From: an uncultured Prevotellaceae bacterium
GTDB lineage: Bacteria > Bacteroidota > Bacteroidia > Bacteroidales > Bacteroidaceae
DNA length: 57,843 nt
NCBI GenBank assembly: GCA_902768105.1
Contig: CACXJZ010000027.1
Span: 1 to 57,843 of the forward strand
Direction: 5' to 3'
In this document: piece after piece, positions 25,136-33,797 of the stretch
Layout: every line of letters starts with the position of its first letter
Numbering within the stretch: the first letter of the stretch is position 1
The notes under the pieces: generated by a model
What the model was told of the DNA's origin: nothing
Database searches by the model: none
Seen by the model: the letters and a program-made list of their open reading frames with translations, nothing else
Position numbers and translations under genes: made by a program

Positions 25136-27316
25136 ATGAGACATTATCAACTATTCCTGACTATGACCTTCTGCTTGGTCGCGAGCCTGACGGCTGATGC
25201 GCAGCCCTATGATTTCCAGAACACAAAGCTGAAAGATGAAAAACGTGTTGAATTATTTATCAAGCATCTGACGCTCGACGAGAAGATGATGTGGCTCTCG
25301 CCCATGATGGGAACGCCTCGTCTGGGTATGCCTATGTACAGCTGCTACGAAGGACTGCACGGATTGGCCCTTGGTGGCCCGTCGCGCAATAATGGTGTGA
25401 AGACTGTTGATGGCAAAGAAGTGCCTAATGACTTGCCCACCACCATCTTCCCTCAGGCTTACGGTATGGGCTGTACGTGGGATCGTGGTTTGATACAGCG
25501 TATTGGTGAAATCGAAGCCGAAGAGGTTCGCTGGTATGCCCAAGGCAATATTGCTCGTAGGAAAGGACTGGTGGTGTTTGCCCCCAATGCCGATTTGGCG
25601 CGTGACCCACGTTGGGGACGTACGGAAGAGAGCTACGGTGAGGACCCGTATCTTGTAGGCCAACTCTCTGTGGCGATGGTGAAGGGTTTGCAGGGTGATC
25701 ATCCGCGTTACTGGAAGACGGCAGCCTTGATGAAGCATTTCCTTGCCAACAGCAACGAGGACGGACGTGACTCTACCAGCAGCAATTTCGATGAGCGATT
25801 GTTTCGCGAATACTACTCCTATCCTTTCTATAAGGGAATTACCGAGGGTGGCAGTCGTGCCTTCATGGCCTCCTATAATAGTTGGAATGGCATCCCCATG
25901 TGCGTACATCCCTGTCTGGACGATGTTACTCGCAAGGAGTGGGGCAACAATGGTATCATCTGCACTGACGGCGGTGCCTACAGCTTGCTCGTCAATGCCC
26001 ATCATTACTATCCCGACCTGCCCACGGCAGCGGCAGCAGTCGTCAAGGCTGGCACCAGTCAGTTCCTTGACCGTTATCAGCCGTATCTGAAAGAGGCTTT
26101 CGAGAAAGGCATGGTGACAGAGGCCGACATTGAGAAGGTCATCAAAGGAAATATCTACGTTGCCTTGAAACTCGGTTTGCTCGATGATGGTTGCCCCTAC
26201 GCAGAGATAGGCAAGGACTCTACCGCTATTCCTCCTTACGAGCGGGAGGAGGTAAGGCAGTTCGTACGTGAGGTAACGGACAAGAGTATTGTTCTTTTGA
26301 AGAACGAGGAGAACATTCTCCCACTAACCTCTAACCCCCATCATTTGACGCCCAAGAAGATAGCCGTTGTAGGACCTTATGCCGATAAGATTATCTATGA
26401 CTGGTATAGCGGTACGGCACCCTATGAGGTGACTATCCTGAAGGCTATGCAGGAGGCGGGTAAGGAATATGGTATAGAGATTCTCTATGCTCCAGATAAC
26501 CAGTTTGCACGAGCTGAAGACTTGGCTCGTGAGGCTGATATGGTGCTTGTCTGCACAGGCAATCATCCCTATGGCACGGACCGTACGTGGAAGGTTTGTC
26601 CTGTGCCCAGTGACGGGCGTGAGGCTAACGACCGCCACTCGTTACAGCTGCCTGACGAAGACGAGATACGTCGTCTGTATGCCATCAACCCCAATACGGT
26701 ATTGCTGCTGGTCAGCAGTTTTCCCTATGCCATCAACTGGAGTAACGAGCATCTGCCTGCCATCCTGCATGTCACTCATTGCTCCCAGGAGCAGGGACAT
26801 GGTGTGGCCGATGTGCTTTTTGGTAAGGTGAATCCTGCGGGACGTACCACACAGACATGGGTAAAGGACATTCTCGACCTGCCCCACATGATGGATTACG
26901 ACATTCGTCATGGACGTACCTATATGTACTTTCAAGGTCAACCGCTCTATCCCTTTGGCTATGGACTCAGCTACACCCGTTTTGAGTATGGCGAGGCAAA
27001 GGTGCTGAAGCAGGACAAAGAAAAGGTCTATGTGTCTGTTCCTGTCACCAATGTCGGCTCGTGCAATGGCGACGAGGTGGTACAGCTCTATGTCAGTTAT
27101 CCAGAGTCACAGGTGGAGCATCCGCACCGTCAGCTCAGGGCGTTCGAGCGTGTGTCGATAGCTGCTGGTCAGACGGTTGACGTTATCCTTGAAGTGGCAA
27201 AGGATGACTTGTCGTATTGGGATGGTGCGCAGCATGCCTTCATGCAGGAACGTGGACGAATATGTTTCGAGATAGGTGCTTCTTCTGCCGATATAAAAAC
27301 CCGATGCTATCGTTAG
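25136..27316 (+). CDS. Glycoside hydrolase family 3 (beta-glucosidase or beta-xylosidase)
   Basis: 726 residues with a signal peptide ending at TADAQ. GH3 N-terminal barrel: YEGLHGLA, PNADLARDPRWGRTEESYGEDP, KHFLANS (substrate Lys-His) and the nucleophile Asp278 in IICTDGGAY. The C-terminal alpha/beta sandwich starts near residue 380 (SIVLLKNEENILPL, KIAVVGPYAD) and a fibronectin-like domain ends the protein (VTNVGSCNGDEVVQLYVS). RDPRWGR and TDGG-type active sites are common in beta-xylosidases and beta-glucosidases; the sugar cannot be settled here. SNPHHLTP (about 398-405) is coded by a small repeat. The stop codon lies inside the terminator hairpin. Likely periplasmic. Confidence 0.92.
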   Translation: MRHYQLFLTMTFCLVASLTADAQPYDFQNTKLKDEKRVELFIKHLTLDEKMMWLSPMMGTPRLGMPMYSCYEGLHGLALGGPSRNNGVKTVDGKEVPNDLPTTIFPQAYGMGCTWDRGLIQRIGEIEAEEVRWYAQGNIARRKGLVVFAPNADLARDPRWGRTEESYGEDPYLVGQLSVAMVKGLQGDHPRYWKTAALMKHFLANSNEDGRDSTSSNFDERLFREYYSYPFYKGITEGGSRAFMASYNSWNGIPMCVHPCLDDVTRKEWGNNGIICTDGGAYSLLVNAHHYYPDLPTAAAAVVKAGTSQFLDRYQPYLKEAFEKGMVTEADIEKVIKGNIYVALKLGLLDDGCPYAEIGKDSTAIPPYEREEVRQFVREVTDKSIVLLKNEENILPLTSNPHHLTPKKIAVVGPYADKIIYDWYSGTAPYEVTILKAMQEAGKEYGIEILYAPDNQFARAEDLAREADMVLVCTGNHPYGTDRTWKVCPVPSDGREANDRHSLQLPDEDEIRRLYAINPNTVLLLVSSFPYAINWSNEHLPAILHVTHCSQEQGHGVADVLFGKVNPAGRTTQTWVKDILDLPHMMDYDIRHGRTYMYFQGQPLYPFGYGLSYTRFEYGEAKVLKQDKEKVYVSVPVTNVGSCNGDEVVQLYVSYPESQVEHPHRQLRAFERVSIAAGQTVDVILEVAKDDLSYWDGAQHAFMQERGRICFEIGASSADIKTRCYR
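26321..26348 (+). repeat. In-frame CACTAACCTCTAA repeat in the GH3 gene
   Basis: CACTAACCTCTAA (26322-26334) is identical to intergenic sequence at 35099-35111. In the GH3 gene it codes PLTSNP between the last N-domain strand and the first strand of the C-domain. Confidence 0.65.
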
Positions 27317-27330
27317 CATCGGGTTTTCTT
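27295..27330. terminator. Terminator overlapping the GH3 stop codon
   Basis: AAAACCCGATGCTA and TAGCATCGGGTTTT form a perfect 14-bp stem with a four-base loop. The right arm begins with the GH3 stop codon TAG. It also faces the convergent cysK. Confidence 0.9.
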
Positions 27331-27351
27331 TCAATACACTTACATTTTATA

Positions 27352-28299
27352 TTAAAGAGGATAATCCTCGAAGGCATAGAGTACTGTGCTCAGGTAGCGC
27401 TCGCCAGTATCAGGCAGTAATACCACAATCTTCTTACCTTTGTTCTCGGGACGTTTGGCAATTTCGGCGGCGGCATATAGAGCTGCACCAGCAGATATAC
27501 CTACCAGCAGACCTTCTTGCTGAGCAACTTCGCGACCGGCACGGATGGCTGCATCATTTTCTACGTCGAACACCTCATCAATAATGTCTGCATCGTAGGT
27601 CTTGGGAATGAAGCCTGCACCGATACCTTGAATCTTATGCGGACCGCTCTGTCCGCCGTTCAGTACGGGGCTTGATTTCGGCTCTACGGCAATCACCTTT
27701 ACGTTGGGATTCTGTTCCTTCAGGTATTTGCCTGCACCGGAGATGGTGCCGCCAGTACCCACACCTGCCACGAAGATGTCAACCTTTCCATCTGTGTCAC
27801 GCCATATCTCTGGTCCTGTGGTCGCATAATGTTTGGCAGGGTTGGCAGGGTTCTCAAACTGCTGCAGGATAACGGCTCCGGGAATGCTGTTGCGCAGTTC
27901 CTCGGCAGCGCGGATAGCCCCAGGCATACCGTCCTTACCAGGAGTCAGACGCACCTCGGCTCCGTAGGCCTTCACGAGGTTACGACGCTCCACACTCATG
28001 GTCTCGGGCATCGTCAGAATCAGGTGATAGCCTTTTACGGCGCTGACCAGTGCCAGGCCTACGCCCGTATTTCCTGATGTGGGCTCGATGATGGTTGCGC
28101 CTGGCTTCAGGATGCCCTTTGCCTCGGCATCCTCAATCATGGCGAGGGCGATACGGTCCTTCACGCTGCCACCGGGATTGAAATATTCTACCTTGGCAAT
28201 GACGGGTGTCTCAATACCCTTTGCCGTTGAAAACTTGTTGAGCTCCAGAAGTGGGGTGTTGCCGACGAGCTCGGTCAGCTGTTTTGCAATCTTACTCAT
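27352..28299 (-). CDS. cysK: Cysteine synthase A (O-acetylserine sulfhydrylase)
   Basis: 315 residues. PLP enzyme forming cysteine from O-acetylserine and sulphide. The PLP Lys is Lys47 in [19 protein letters not shown] binds the substrate; [15 protein letters not shown] binds the PLP phosphate; [11 protein letters not shown] and [11 protein letters not shown] are the usual C-terminal blocks. It lies 43 bases downstream of the metY-type gene and is probably co-transcribed with it. The Lrp-family regulator divergent from this pair is a plausible controller. Confidence 0.97.
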   Translation of the reverse strand: MSKIAKQLTELVGNTPLLELNKFSTAKGIETPVIAKVEYFNPGGSVKDRIALAMIEDAEAKGILKPGATIIEPTSGNTGVGLALVSAVKGYHLILTMPETMSVERRNLVKAYGAEVRLTPGKDGMPGAIRAAEELRNSIPGAVILQQFENPANPAKHYATTGPEIWRDTDGKVDIFVAGVGTGGTISGAGKYLKEQNPNVKVIAVEPKSSPVLNGGQSGPHKIQGIGAGFIPKTYDADIIDEVFDVENDAAIRAGREVAQQEGLLVGISAGAALYAAAEIAKRPENKGKKIVVLLPDTGERYLSTVLYAFEDYPL

Positions 28300-28342
28300 A
28301 TTGTATGGCGTTATTACGTTATATCGTTATTATAAAATCTCT

Positions 28343-29632
28343 TTATATTTGGTTCAATGCCTGTGCAAGGTCTTCAATAATGTCATCAATGTGCTCCGTG
28401 CCGATTGACAGACGAATGGTAGAGGGCGTGATGTGCTGTTCTGCCAGTTCCTCAGGCGAAAGCTGTGAGTGAGTGGTGGTGTAGGGGTGAATCACCAGAC
28501 TCTTTACATCGGCCACGTTTGCCAGCAACGAGAATATCTGCAGGGCATCGATAAACTTCCAGGCTTCTTCTTGTCCACCCTTTATCTCGAAGGTGAATAT
28601 AGAGCCGCCACCATTGGGGAAATACTTTTTGTAGAGCTGGTGGTCGTGGTGACTCTCCAGACTCGGGTGGTTTACTTTGGCCACCTTCGGATGGTTCTTT
28701 AAGAATTCCACCACCTTCAGCGCATTCTCCACATGGCGCTCTACGCGCAATGACAGTGTTTCGACTCCCTGTAATAATATAAACGCGTTAAAGGGTGAAA
28801 TTGTTGCACCGGTGTCGCGCAAAATCACCGCACGGATGCGTGTGACATAAGCTGCTGCACCAACTACGTCAGCAAAAACTATGCCATGATATGATGGATC
28901 GGGCTTGGCCAGCGTGGGGAACTTGTCTGGATTAGCCTTCCAGTCAAACTTGCCACCATCGACGATGACACCACCCAGGCTGCTACCGTGACCTCCTAAG
29001 AACTTCGTAGCCGAATGCACCACGATGTCAGCACCATGCTCCAAAGGACGAATCAGGTAAGGAGTGCCAAATGTGTTGTCAACGATGAAGGGAATGCCAT
29101 GTCGGTGAGCAACCCCAGCCACGCCCTCAAGGTCGAGCACGTCGCTATTGGGATTGCCGAATGTCTCAGCATATACTACTTTTGTGTTGGGCTTAATGGC
29201 TGCCTCAAGAGTACTGAGGTCGTTCACATTGACGATGGTATTTGAGATGCCTTGTGTGGCAAGGGTATGTGTAATCAGGTTGTACGAACCACCATACAGG
29301 TTGTCGGCTGCAACGATATGGTCGCCACTCTGTACAATGTTTTGCAGCGCGTAGGTGATAGCGGCTGCACCAGAGGCCACAGCAAGGCCTGCAATGCCTC
29401 CCTCAAGAGCTGCTACGCGATCCTCGAATACGCCCTGTGTCGAGTTGGTCAGACGACCATAAATGTTGCCTGCATCGCGAAGACCGAAACGGTCGGCAGC
29501 GTGCTGGGAGTTGTGGAACACATAGCTCGTGGTCTGATAGATGGGCACGGCGCGTGCATCAGTTGCGGGGTCAGCCTGTTCTTGGCCTACGTGGAGTTGT
29601 AAAGTCTCAAAACGATAATTCTTCTTACTCAT
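28343..29632 (-). CDS. metY: O-acetylhomoserine sulfhydrylase (Cys/Met metabolism PLP enzyme)
   Basis: 429 residues. The long Cys/Met-metabolism PLP family: [32 protein letters not shown] at the start is typical of O-acetylhomoserine aminocarboxypropyltransferases. [35 protein letters not shown] and the PLP Lys in [13 protein letters not shown] follow. It makes homocysteine from O-acetylhomoserine and sulphide (or uses other thiols). ATG 29632 is chosen because the upstream extension covers the promoter. Operon with cysK; consensus promoter upstream; Lrp-type gene divergent. Confidence 0.93.
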   Translation of the reverse strand: MSKKNYRFETLQLHVGQEQADPATDARAVPIYQTTSYVFHNSQHAADRFGLRDAGNIYGRLTNSTQGVFEDRVAALEGGIAGLAVASGAAAITYALQNIVQSGDHIVAADNLYGGSYNLITHTLATQGISNTIVNVNDLSTLEAAIKPNTKVVYAETFGNPNSDVLDLEGVAGVAHRHGIPFIVDNTFGTPYLIRPLEHGADIVVHSATKFLGGHGSSLGGVIVDGGKFDWKANPDKFPTLAKPDPSYHGIVFADVVGAAAYVTRIRAVILRDTGATISPFNAFILLQGVETLSLRVERHVENALKVVEFLKNHPKVAKVNHPSLESHHDHQLYKKYFPNGGGSIFTFEIKGGQEEAWKFIDALQIFSLLANVADVKSLVIHPYTTTHSQLSPEELAEQHITPSTIRLSIGTEHIDDIIEDLAQALNQI

Positions 29633-29667
29633 AATTCTTTTTCTTTTTATGTTAAACTTTCTGGGTG

Positions 29668-29699
29668 CAAAGTTACGAAGTTTAGAAATATCTTCCAAA
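29668..29699 (-). promoter_or_regulatory. Promoter of metY-cysK (TTTG-N20-TAACTTTG)
   Basis: On the minus strand TTTG (29696-29699) and TAACTTTG (29668-29675) are 20 bases apart. Confidence 0.8.
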
Positions 29700-29726
29700 T
29701 TTCTTGCGTAATTCGGGAAATATACC

Positions 29727-29734
29727 TAATTTTG
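29727..29734 (+). promoter_or_regulatory. Promoter -7 box for the Lrp-family gene
   Basis: TAATTTTG with a partial TTG 20 bases upstream (29704-29706). The leader is about 60 bases and the box lies next to the metY promoter, so one bound regulator could act on both. Confidence 0.6.
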
Positions 29735-29803
29735 CAGCTTTAATAGAATAAATAGCTAAAGTGGGCTATTGTAAACCCGCGTAACAGAAAAATCTTCTAA
29801 AAG

Positions 29804-30268
29804 ATGGCAGAAATACTCGACGAAACTGACATGCAGATACTGAAAACGCTGCAGAAAAACGCCAAATTGACCACTAAAGAGCTGGCCGAGGCAGTACATT
29901 TGACCCCCACACCTGTGTTTGAGCGCCAGAAACGACTCGAGCGGCAGGGCTTTATCAAGAAATATGTAGCCATCCTTGATCCAGAGAAGCTGAATCAGGG
30001 GCTGCAGGTGTTCTGCAAGGTAAAGTTGGTGCAGATTAACCATGAGATAGCAGATGCGTTCGTGCGTCGCATCCAGCGTATTCCAGAAGTGACCGAGTGC
30101 TACAATACCTCGGGAGCTTATGATTATTTATTAAAGGTACGCGCGCGTGACATGAAGCAGTATCAGGAGTTTGTGCTTACCAAACTGGGTGATATTGACA
30201 ATGTTGGTGCTATTGAGAGTACCTTTGTGATGAGCGAGGTGAAGCAGAACTACGGTATCAATATTTGA
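29804..30268 (+). CDS. Lrp/AsnC family transcriptional regulator
   Basis: 154 residues. N-terminal winged helix-turn-helix (LDETDMQILKTLQKNAKLTTKELAEAVHLT, then a recognition helix PTPVFERQKRLERQGFI) and a C-terminal RAM ligand domain (about 70-154: VFCKVKLVQIN, VTECYNTSGAYDYLLKVRARD, GAIESTFVMSEVK). Members bind amino acids and control their synthesis. Its position divergent from metY-cysK suggests control of sulphur amino acid synthesis; this is inference. The 3' end overlaps the convergent rsmD by 11 nt. Confidence 0.93.
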   Translation: MAEILDETDMQILKTLQKNAKLTTKELAEAVHLTPTPVFERQKRLERQGFIKKYVAILDPEKLNQGLQVFCKVKLVQINHEIADAFVRRIQRIPEVTECYNTSGAYDYLLKVRARDMKQYQEFVLTKLGDIDNVGAIESTFVMSEVKQNYGINI

Positions 30269-30791
30269 ACAGCGAGAAGTTAACACTACCGTAACAACGA
30301 TGCTCAGCGAAGTGCGGATGCAGGGAGAAATCGTGGTCTTTGCCGTGTTCGAAGACAAAGATACCATCTTCCTTGAGCAGTCCCTTTTCGAAAATCAAGT
30401 CAGGAATTGTGGGCAGTTCCTTGAGTGCATAAGGCGGGTCGGCAAAAATGATGTCGAACTGCTGGCGACAGGTCTTTACAAACCTAAAGACATCAGCTCG
30501 CAGTGGGGTGACAGCCTTTGTACCGAGTTTTTCGAGACACTGTTGGATAAACCTGTGATGGTCGCGGTCCAACTCCACGCTTATCACCCGTTCGCATCCG
30601 CGTGAGAGCAGTTCCAGCGTGATGCTGCCTGTGCCTGAAAACAGGTCGAGCGCTTCGGCTCCCTCAAAGTCCATATAACCTGTCAGTACGTTAAAGATGT
30701 TCTCTTTGGCAAAGTCTGTAGTGGGCCGCGCCTTGAATGAGCGTGGTATGTCGAAGTGACGTCCTTTGTATTTCCCAGTAATAATTCTCAT
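30258..30791 (-). CDS. rsmD: 16S rRNA (guanine966-N2)-methyltransferase RsmD
   Basis: 177 residues. Rossmann methyltransferase: MRIITGKYKGR start, RPTTDFAKENIFNVL, SAM motif ALDLFSGTGSITLELLSRG, and the catalytic motif IIFADPPYAL, which marks N2-guanine methylation. Methylates the small ribosomal subunit. It overlaps the upstream DUF3822 gene by 4 nt, a pairing commonly seen in Bacteroidales, and overlaps the lrp gene tail by 11 nt on the other strand. Confidence 0.95.
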   Translation of the reverse strand: MRIITGKYKGRHFDIPRSFKARPTTDFAKENIFNVLTGYMDFEGAEALDLFSGTGSITLELLSRGCERVISVELDRDHHRFIQQCLEKLGTKAVTPLRADVFRFVKTCRQQFDIIFADPPYALKELPTIPDLIFEKGLLKEDGIFVFEHGKDHDFSLHPHFAEHRCYGSVNFSLFKY

Positions 30792-31579
30792 CTTCCCTTC
30801 ACAATGAGTGTCATCAGGTCGTAGGGCATACCGTCAATCCCTGTGACGGGTGAACGATTGAAGTCGGCGACGGGATTGATAACGTATGTCCGTTTCAGAT
30901 ACTTGCGCATTTCGTCGAGCAGTTCTTCCTTTTCGGGTATGTCGCCAACGAGGTGTAGTTCGTCGTGCTCCTGTTGCAGGTTCTGCTGTTTCCATACATA
31001 GAGCAGGAAGTAGAGTGAGTCGTGCATGTGCTGTGCTTCAAACGAGTTACAGAACTTAAAACGGTTCTGCTGGAAGCTGAACACCTCGAGTCGCTGGTCG
31101 TGGAAATATCCGTAAAGCTTGGCGCGCACGCCGGTAAAGCTGCGTTGGTGCAGGTGTCGCCATACGGACGCCATGCAACAGACATACTGTGCCTGTGGGA
31201 AGTGATCGTTGACGACCGTTTTTAGGTCGCTGTTAATGTCGTAGATGGCCACGCAGTTCAAATCAGGCAGCACATTGGCGAGCACCGTATTCTGTTTGCG
31301 CGAGGGGTAGGAGTGGGAGTAAAGCGTTACGCGGTCTCCCTCTTGATAGAGATCGACGGGTACCATGAGCACGGGCGAGTCAACTATGCACATCACGCGT
31401 TGGTAGCTGCCTGTCAGCAGGGGTTCCGTGCGAAATGCCTCACGCAGGTTGGCCGCTATAGATATACCTGCTTTCACGTTGTATGGCTGGAACATGACGG
31501 GCTGTTCCATGTTGGTAGAATCTACTGTTGTAAAGCTGATGCTGCCCTTGCTGATGCGTATAATGAGTTTGTCAATCAT
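30788..31579 (-). CDS. DUF3822 family protein
   Basis: 263 residues, soluble. The sequence (KLIIRISKGSISF start; VMCIVDSPVLMVPVDLY; KLYGYFHDQRLEVFSF; C-terminal FNRSPVTGIDGMPYDLMTLIVKGR) matches my knowledge of DUF3822 proteins encoded next to rsmD in Bacteroidales. The fold is thought to resemble ASKHA/PilM-like proteins, but I cannot confirm this. Function unknown. It lies in an operon: small membrane peptide, DUF3822, rsmD, with gaps of 3 nt and a 4-nt overlap, so a tie to ribosome or cell growth is possible only by context. Confidence 0.85.
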   Translation of the reverse strand: MIDKLIIRISKGSISFTTVDSTNMEQPVMFQPYNVKAGISIAANLREAFRTEPLLTGSYQRVMCIVDSPVLMVPVDLYQEGDRVTLYSHSYPSRKQNTVLANVLPDLNCVAIYDINSDLKTVVNDHFPQAQYVCCMASVWRHLHQRSFTGVRAKLYGYFHDQRLEVFSFQQNRFKFCNSFEAQHMHDSLYFLLYVWKQQNLQQEHDELHLVGDIPEKEELLDEMRKYLKRTYVINPVADFNRSPVTGIDGMPYDLMTLIVKGR

Positions 31580-31582
31580 TTC

Positions 31583-31672
31583 TTAACCTTTCAAAATGCT
31601 GGCCACACAAAGGGCTGCAAGCAGCAGTGCCACCAGCCCCAGAATAATATTTGTCCAGCGATTGTTTGTCAT
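31583..31672 (-). CDS. 29-residue single-pass membrane peptide
   Basis: A short frame, ATG 31672 to TAA 31583, encodes a peptide with a polar start (MTNNRWTN), a hydrophobic helix of about 18 residues (IILGLVALLLAALCVAS) and a basic end (ILKG). The stop is three bases before the DUF3822 start and a TAATTTTG promoter box (31703-31710) lies 31 bases upstream, which supports real expression as the first gene of the operon. It would be an inner-membrane micro-protein. Function unknown; a missed longer protein is unlikely because the frame upstream enters the divergent helicase gene. Confidence 0.6.
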   Translation of the reverse strand: MTNNRWTNIILGLVALLLAALCVASILKG

Positions 31673-31695
31673 ATTCGGATATTTTGTTATCTTTG
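31665..31695 (+). promoter_or_regulatory. Promoter of the helicase gene (TTTG-N19-TATCTTTG)
   Basis: TTTG 31665-31668 and TATCTTTG 31688-31695, exactly 19 bases apart. The -33 box lies within the first codons of the divergent small membrane peptide. Confidence 0.8.
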
Positions 31696-31702
31696 CACGG
31701 TG

Positions 31703-31710
31703 CAAAATTA
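31703..31710 (-). promoter_or_regulatory. Promoter -7 box for the micro-protein/DUF3822/rsmD operon
   Basis: TAATTTTG on the minus strand. It overlaps the expected start point of the divergent promoter; the two -7 boxes form the palindrome TTTGCACGGTGCAAA. Confidence 0.6.
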
Positions 31711-31750
31711 ATAAAAAATAAAAGAATAAAGAAATAAAAGGCAAAAAAAC

Positions 31751-33181
31751 GTGATAACTGACGAGTTGACATACCGCATTCGAACGTCGATGGGATTGGC
31801 ACCCACTGATGAGCAGAAGCATGCCATCATGGAGTTTTGCAGGTTTATGACTGACCATCGTGACCGTATGGTCATGTTGCTGCGGGGTTCTGCGGGTACG
31901 GGCAAAACCACGCTGGCGGCAGCCATCGTGCGTGCCCTTTTGTCGCTCGAACAGAACATAGTGCTGCTGGCTCCTACGGGACGTGCTGCCAAAGTGTTCT
32001 CGCTTTATTCGGGTCAGCCGGCCTATACCATTCATCGTCGTATTTACCGCCAACGTTCTGCTGGTGACCTTATGTCGCCCTTCCAGCTCAACTACAATCC
32101 GGCTAAGAATACCTTGTTTATTGTCGATGAGGCTTCGATGATTAGCACTGGTGACGGTCTGAAGGCAGATGGTGGAGGTTTTGGTAGCGGAAACCTGCTT
32201 GATGACCTTATGGAGTACGTCTATTCGGGTAACAACTGCCAACTGATGCTCATTGGTGACAGTGCTCAGCTGCCACCTGTGGGCGAGGCGGAGTCGCCGG
32301 CCCTAGTCTCCGACGTATTGCGTTCCTATTACCTGACGGTCTATGAGGCTACCCTCAATCAGGTGTTACGCCAAAGCGAGGAGTCGGGCATCCTGTGGAA
32401 TGCAACACAAGTAAGGAAGAGGGTTGAGGATAGCCTCCACCTTGCACATAAAATCCGCTTCAGAGGTTTCCCTGATATCCATGTGGTCAGGGGTAACGAA
32501 CTCATAGACCAGTTGACAACGAGCTACAGCTGTGTGGGGCAGGATGAGACCATCGTCATTACGCGTTCCAATAAACGGGCCAATATCTACAATCAAGGTA
32601 TCCGCAATACTGTGCTCGACTGCGATTCAGAGCTCTCGTCGGGAGACATGCTGATGATTGTGAAGAATAACTATTATTGGGGAAAGAAGGAAATTGAGTT
32701 TCTTGCCAACGGTGACCGCGCAGTGGTGCGGCGTGTACGCAACGAGCAGCATCTGTATGGGTTCCGTTTTGCTGACGTTACAATGATGCTGCCCGACTAC
32801 GGTGACATTGAGCTGACGGCCACCGTACTGCTCGACACGCTGGCCAGCGAAGTCCCTGCACTGACGCGTGAGCAGCAAACACAGCTCTACGAAGGCGTGC
32901 TGGCCGACTACAGCGACGTTCCCTATAAGTCTGAACGCATGAAGAAACTCAAGGAGGACCGTTTTTACAATGCCCTGCAGATCAAGTTTGCCTATGCCGT
33001 CACCTGCCATAAGGCGCAGGGTGGCCAATGGGCACACGTCTATGTGGACCAGGGTTACATGACTGATGACATGCTTACGCCTGACTACTTCCGCTGGCTC
33101 TACACGGCTTTCACGCGTGCCACAGAACAGCTTTATCTGGTCAACTGGCCGGAGTCGCAAACATTAGACACAAAAGATTAA
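31751..33181 (+). CDS. RecD-like superfamily 1 DNA helicase
   Basis: 476 residues. Walker A in LRGSAGTGKTTLAAAIV, then LLAPTGRAAKVF (motif Ia), Walker B in LFIVDEASMIS, motif III LIGDSAQLPPVG and, near the C-terminus, the UvrD/RecD motif VTCHKAQGGQWAHVYVD and YTAFTRATEQLYLV. This is the compact RecD2-like/Dda-like helicase type common in Bacteroidales, without the N-terminal RecD2 domains. Likely role in DNA repair or recombination. GTG at 31751 is used as start (MITDELTYRIRTSMG); the next ATG is 13 codons on. A 30-base AT-rich repeat links it to the phosphopantetheinyl transferase gene. Confidence 0.9.
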   Translation: MITDELTYRIRTSMGLAPTDEQKHAIMEFCRFMTDHRDRMVMLLRGSAGTGKTTLAAAIVRALLSLEQNIVLLAPTGRAAKVFSLYSGQPAYTIHRRIYRQRSAGDLMSPFQLNYNPAKNTLFIVDEASMISTGDGLKADGGGFGSGNLLDDLMEYVYSGNNCQLMLIGDSAQLPPVGEAESPALVSDVLRSYYLTVYEATLNQVLRQSEESGILWNATQVRKRVEDSLHLAHKIRFRGFPDIHVVRGNELIDQLTTSYSCVGQDETIVITRSNKRANIYNQGIRNTVLDCDSELSSGDMLMIVKNNYYWGKKEIEFLANGDRAVVRRVRNEQHLYGFRFADVTMMLPDYGDIELTATVLLDTLASEVPALTREQQTQLYEGVLADYSDVPYKSERMKKLKEDRFYNALQIKFAYAVTCHKAQGGQWAHVYVDQGYMTDDMLTPDYFRWLYTAFTRATEQLYLVNWPESQTLDTKD

Positions 33182-33182
33182 A

Positions 33183-33215
33183 CATTTAAGATTAAAGATT
33201 AAAGATTAAAGATGA
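33183..33215 (+). repeat. AAGATTAAAGATT tandem repeat before sfp
   Basis: ATTAAAG-type ten-base units occur three or four times (AAGATTAAAGATTAAAGATT), and the last unit AAAGATG supplies the ATG of the next gene. It fills the whole gap between two genes. Confidence 0.7.
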
Positions 33216-33793
33216 TATATATTAACGACCTTCTTGACGATTTCGACCTTGAGGCAGCGCTACCGTTGCTCAGTGCCCAGCGACGTGAACAGACTTTGCG
33301 CTTCAGGTATGAATCAGGGCGCCGCCAGTGTGCAGCGGCTTATCTGCTGCTGTGCGAGGCGCTGCGTAAGGAGTATGGCATCACCGAAAAACCTCTCTTC
33401 GAGTACAACGAACACGGCAAGCCAAACTTGATGTTCTCCTCCCTCCACGTTCCATTCTCCATCCTCCACCAGATCCACTTCAACATCAGCCACTGCAGCG
33501 AGGCAGCCGTCTGCATTGTCAGCGACCATCCTGTAGGCATTGACGTGGAGAGCATTCGCAGTTATCGTCCGTCACTTGTCAGTTACACCATGAACGATGC
33601 CGAGCAACGTCAGATAGCCGCTGCTGAACGCCCTGAGGTGGAGTTTATCCGACTCTGGACGCAGAAGGAGGCCGTGCTTAAGCTGCGTGGTACAGGTCTG
33701 CGAAACGATATGAAGACCGTGCTCGACGATGCTCCCTTTGTGCGTACCGTCATCCATTCTGACTACCGATACATCTATTCTGTAGCAGAATAA
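33212..33793 (+). CDS. 4'-phosphopantetheinyl transferase superfamily protein
   Basis: 193 residues. Sfp/AcpT-type: the Mg-binding block VGIDVESI (about 108-115) and the second block FIRLWTQKEAVLKLRGTGL (about 147-165) are clear. It moves phosphopantetheine from CoA to carrier proteins. FNISHCSEAAVC is the usual N-terminal half motif. Just before it, SLHVPFSILHQI (about 77-88) is coded by a pyrimidine-rich repeat shared with mutY on the other strand, and lengthens a loop. It follows the helicase gene within 30 bases, so co-transcription is likely. Whether it is the housekeeping AcpS or for secondary carriers is not clear. Confidence 0.9.
   Translation: MIYINDLLDDFDLEAALPLLSAQRREQTLRFRYESGRRQCAAAYLLLCEALRKEYGITEKPLFEYNEHGKPNLMFSSLHVPFSILHQIHFNISHCSEAAVCIVSDHPVGIDVESIRSYRPSLVSYTMNDAEQRQIAAAERPEVEFIRLWTQKEAVLKLRGTGLRNDMKTVLDDAPFVRTVIHSDYRYIYSVAE
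33437..33470 (-). repeat. In-frame GGAGGATGGAGAATGGA repeat in the transferase gene
   Basis: The minus strand reads GGTGGAGGATGGAGAATGGA, sharing 18 bases with mutY 14090-14107, then AACGTGGAGGGAGGAGAA. In the sense frame it codes SSLHVPFSILHQ. Confidence 0.75.
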
Positions 33794-33797
33794 CAGG

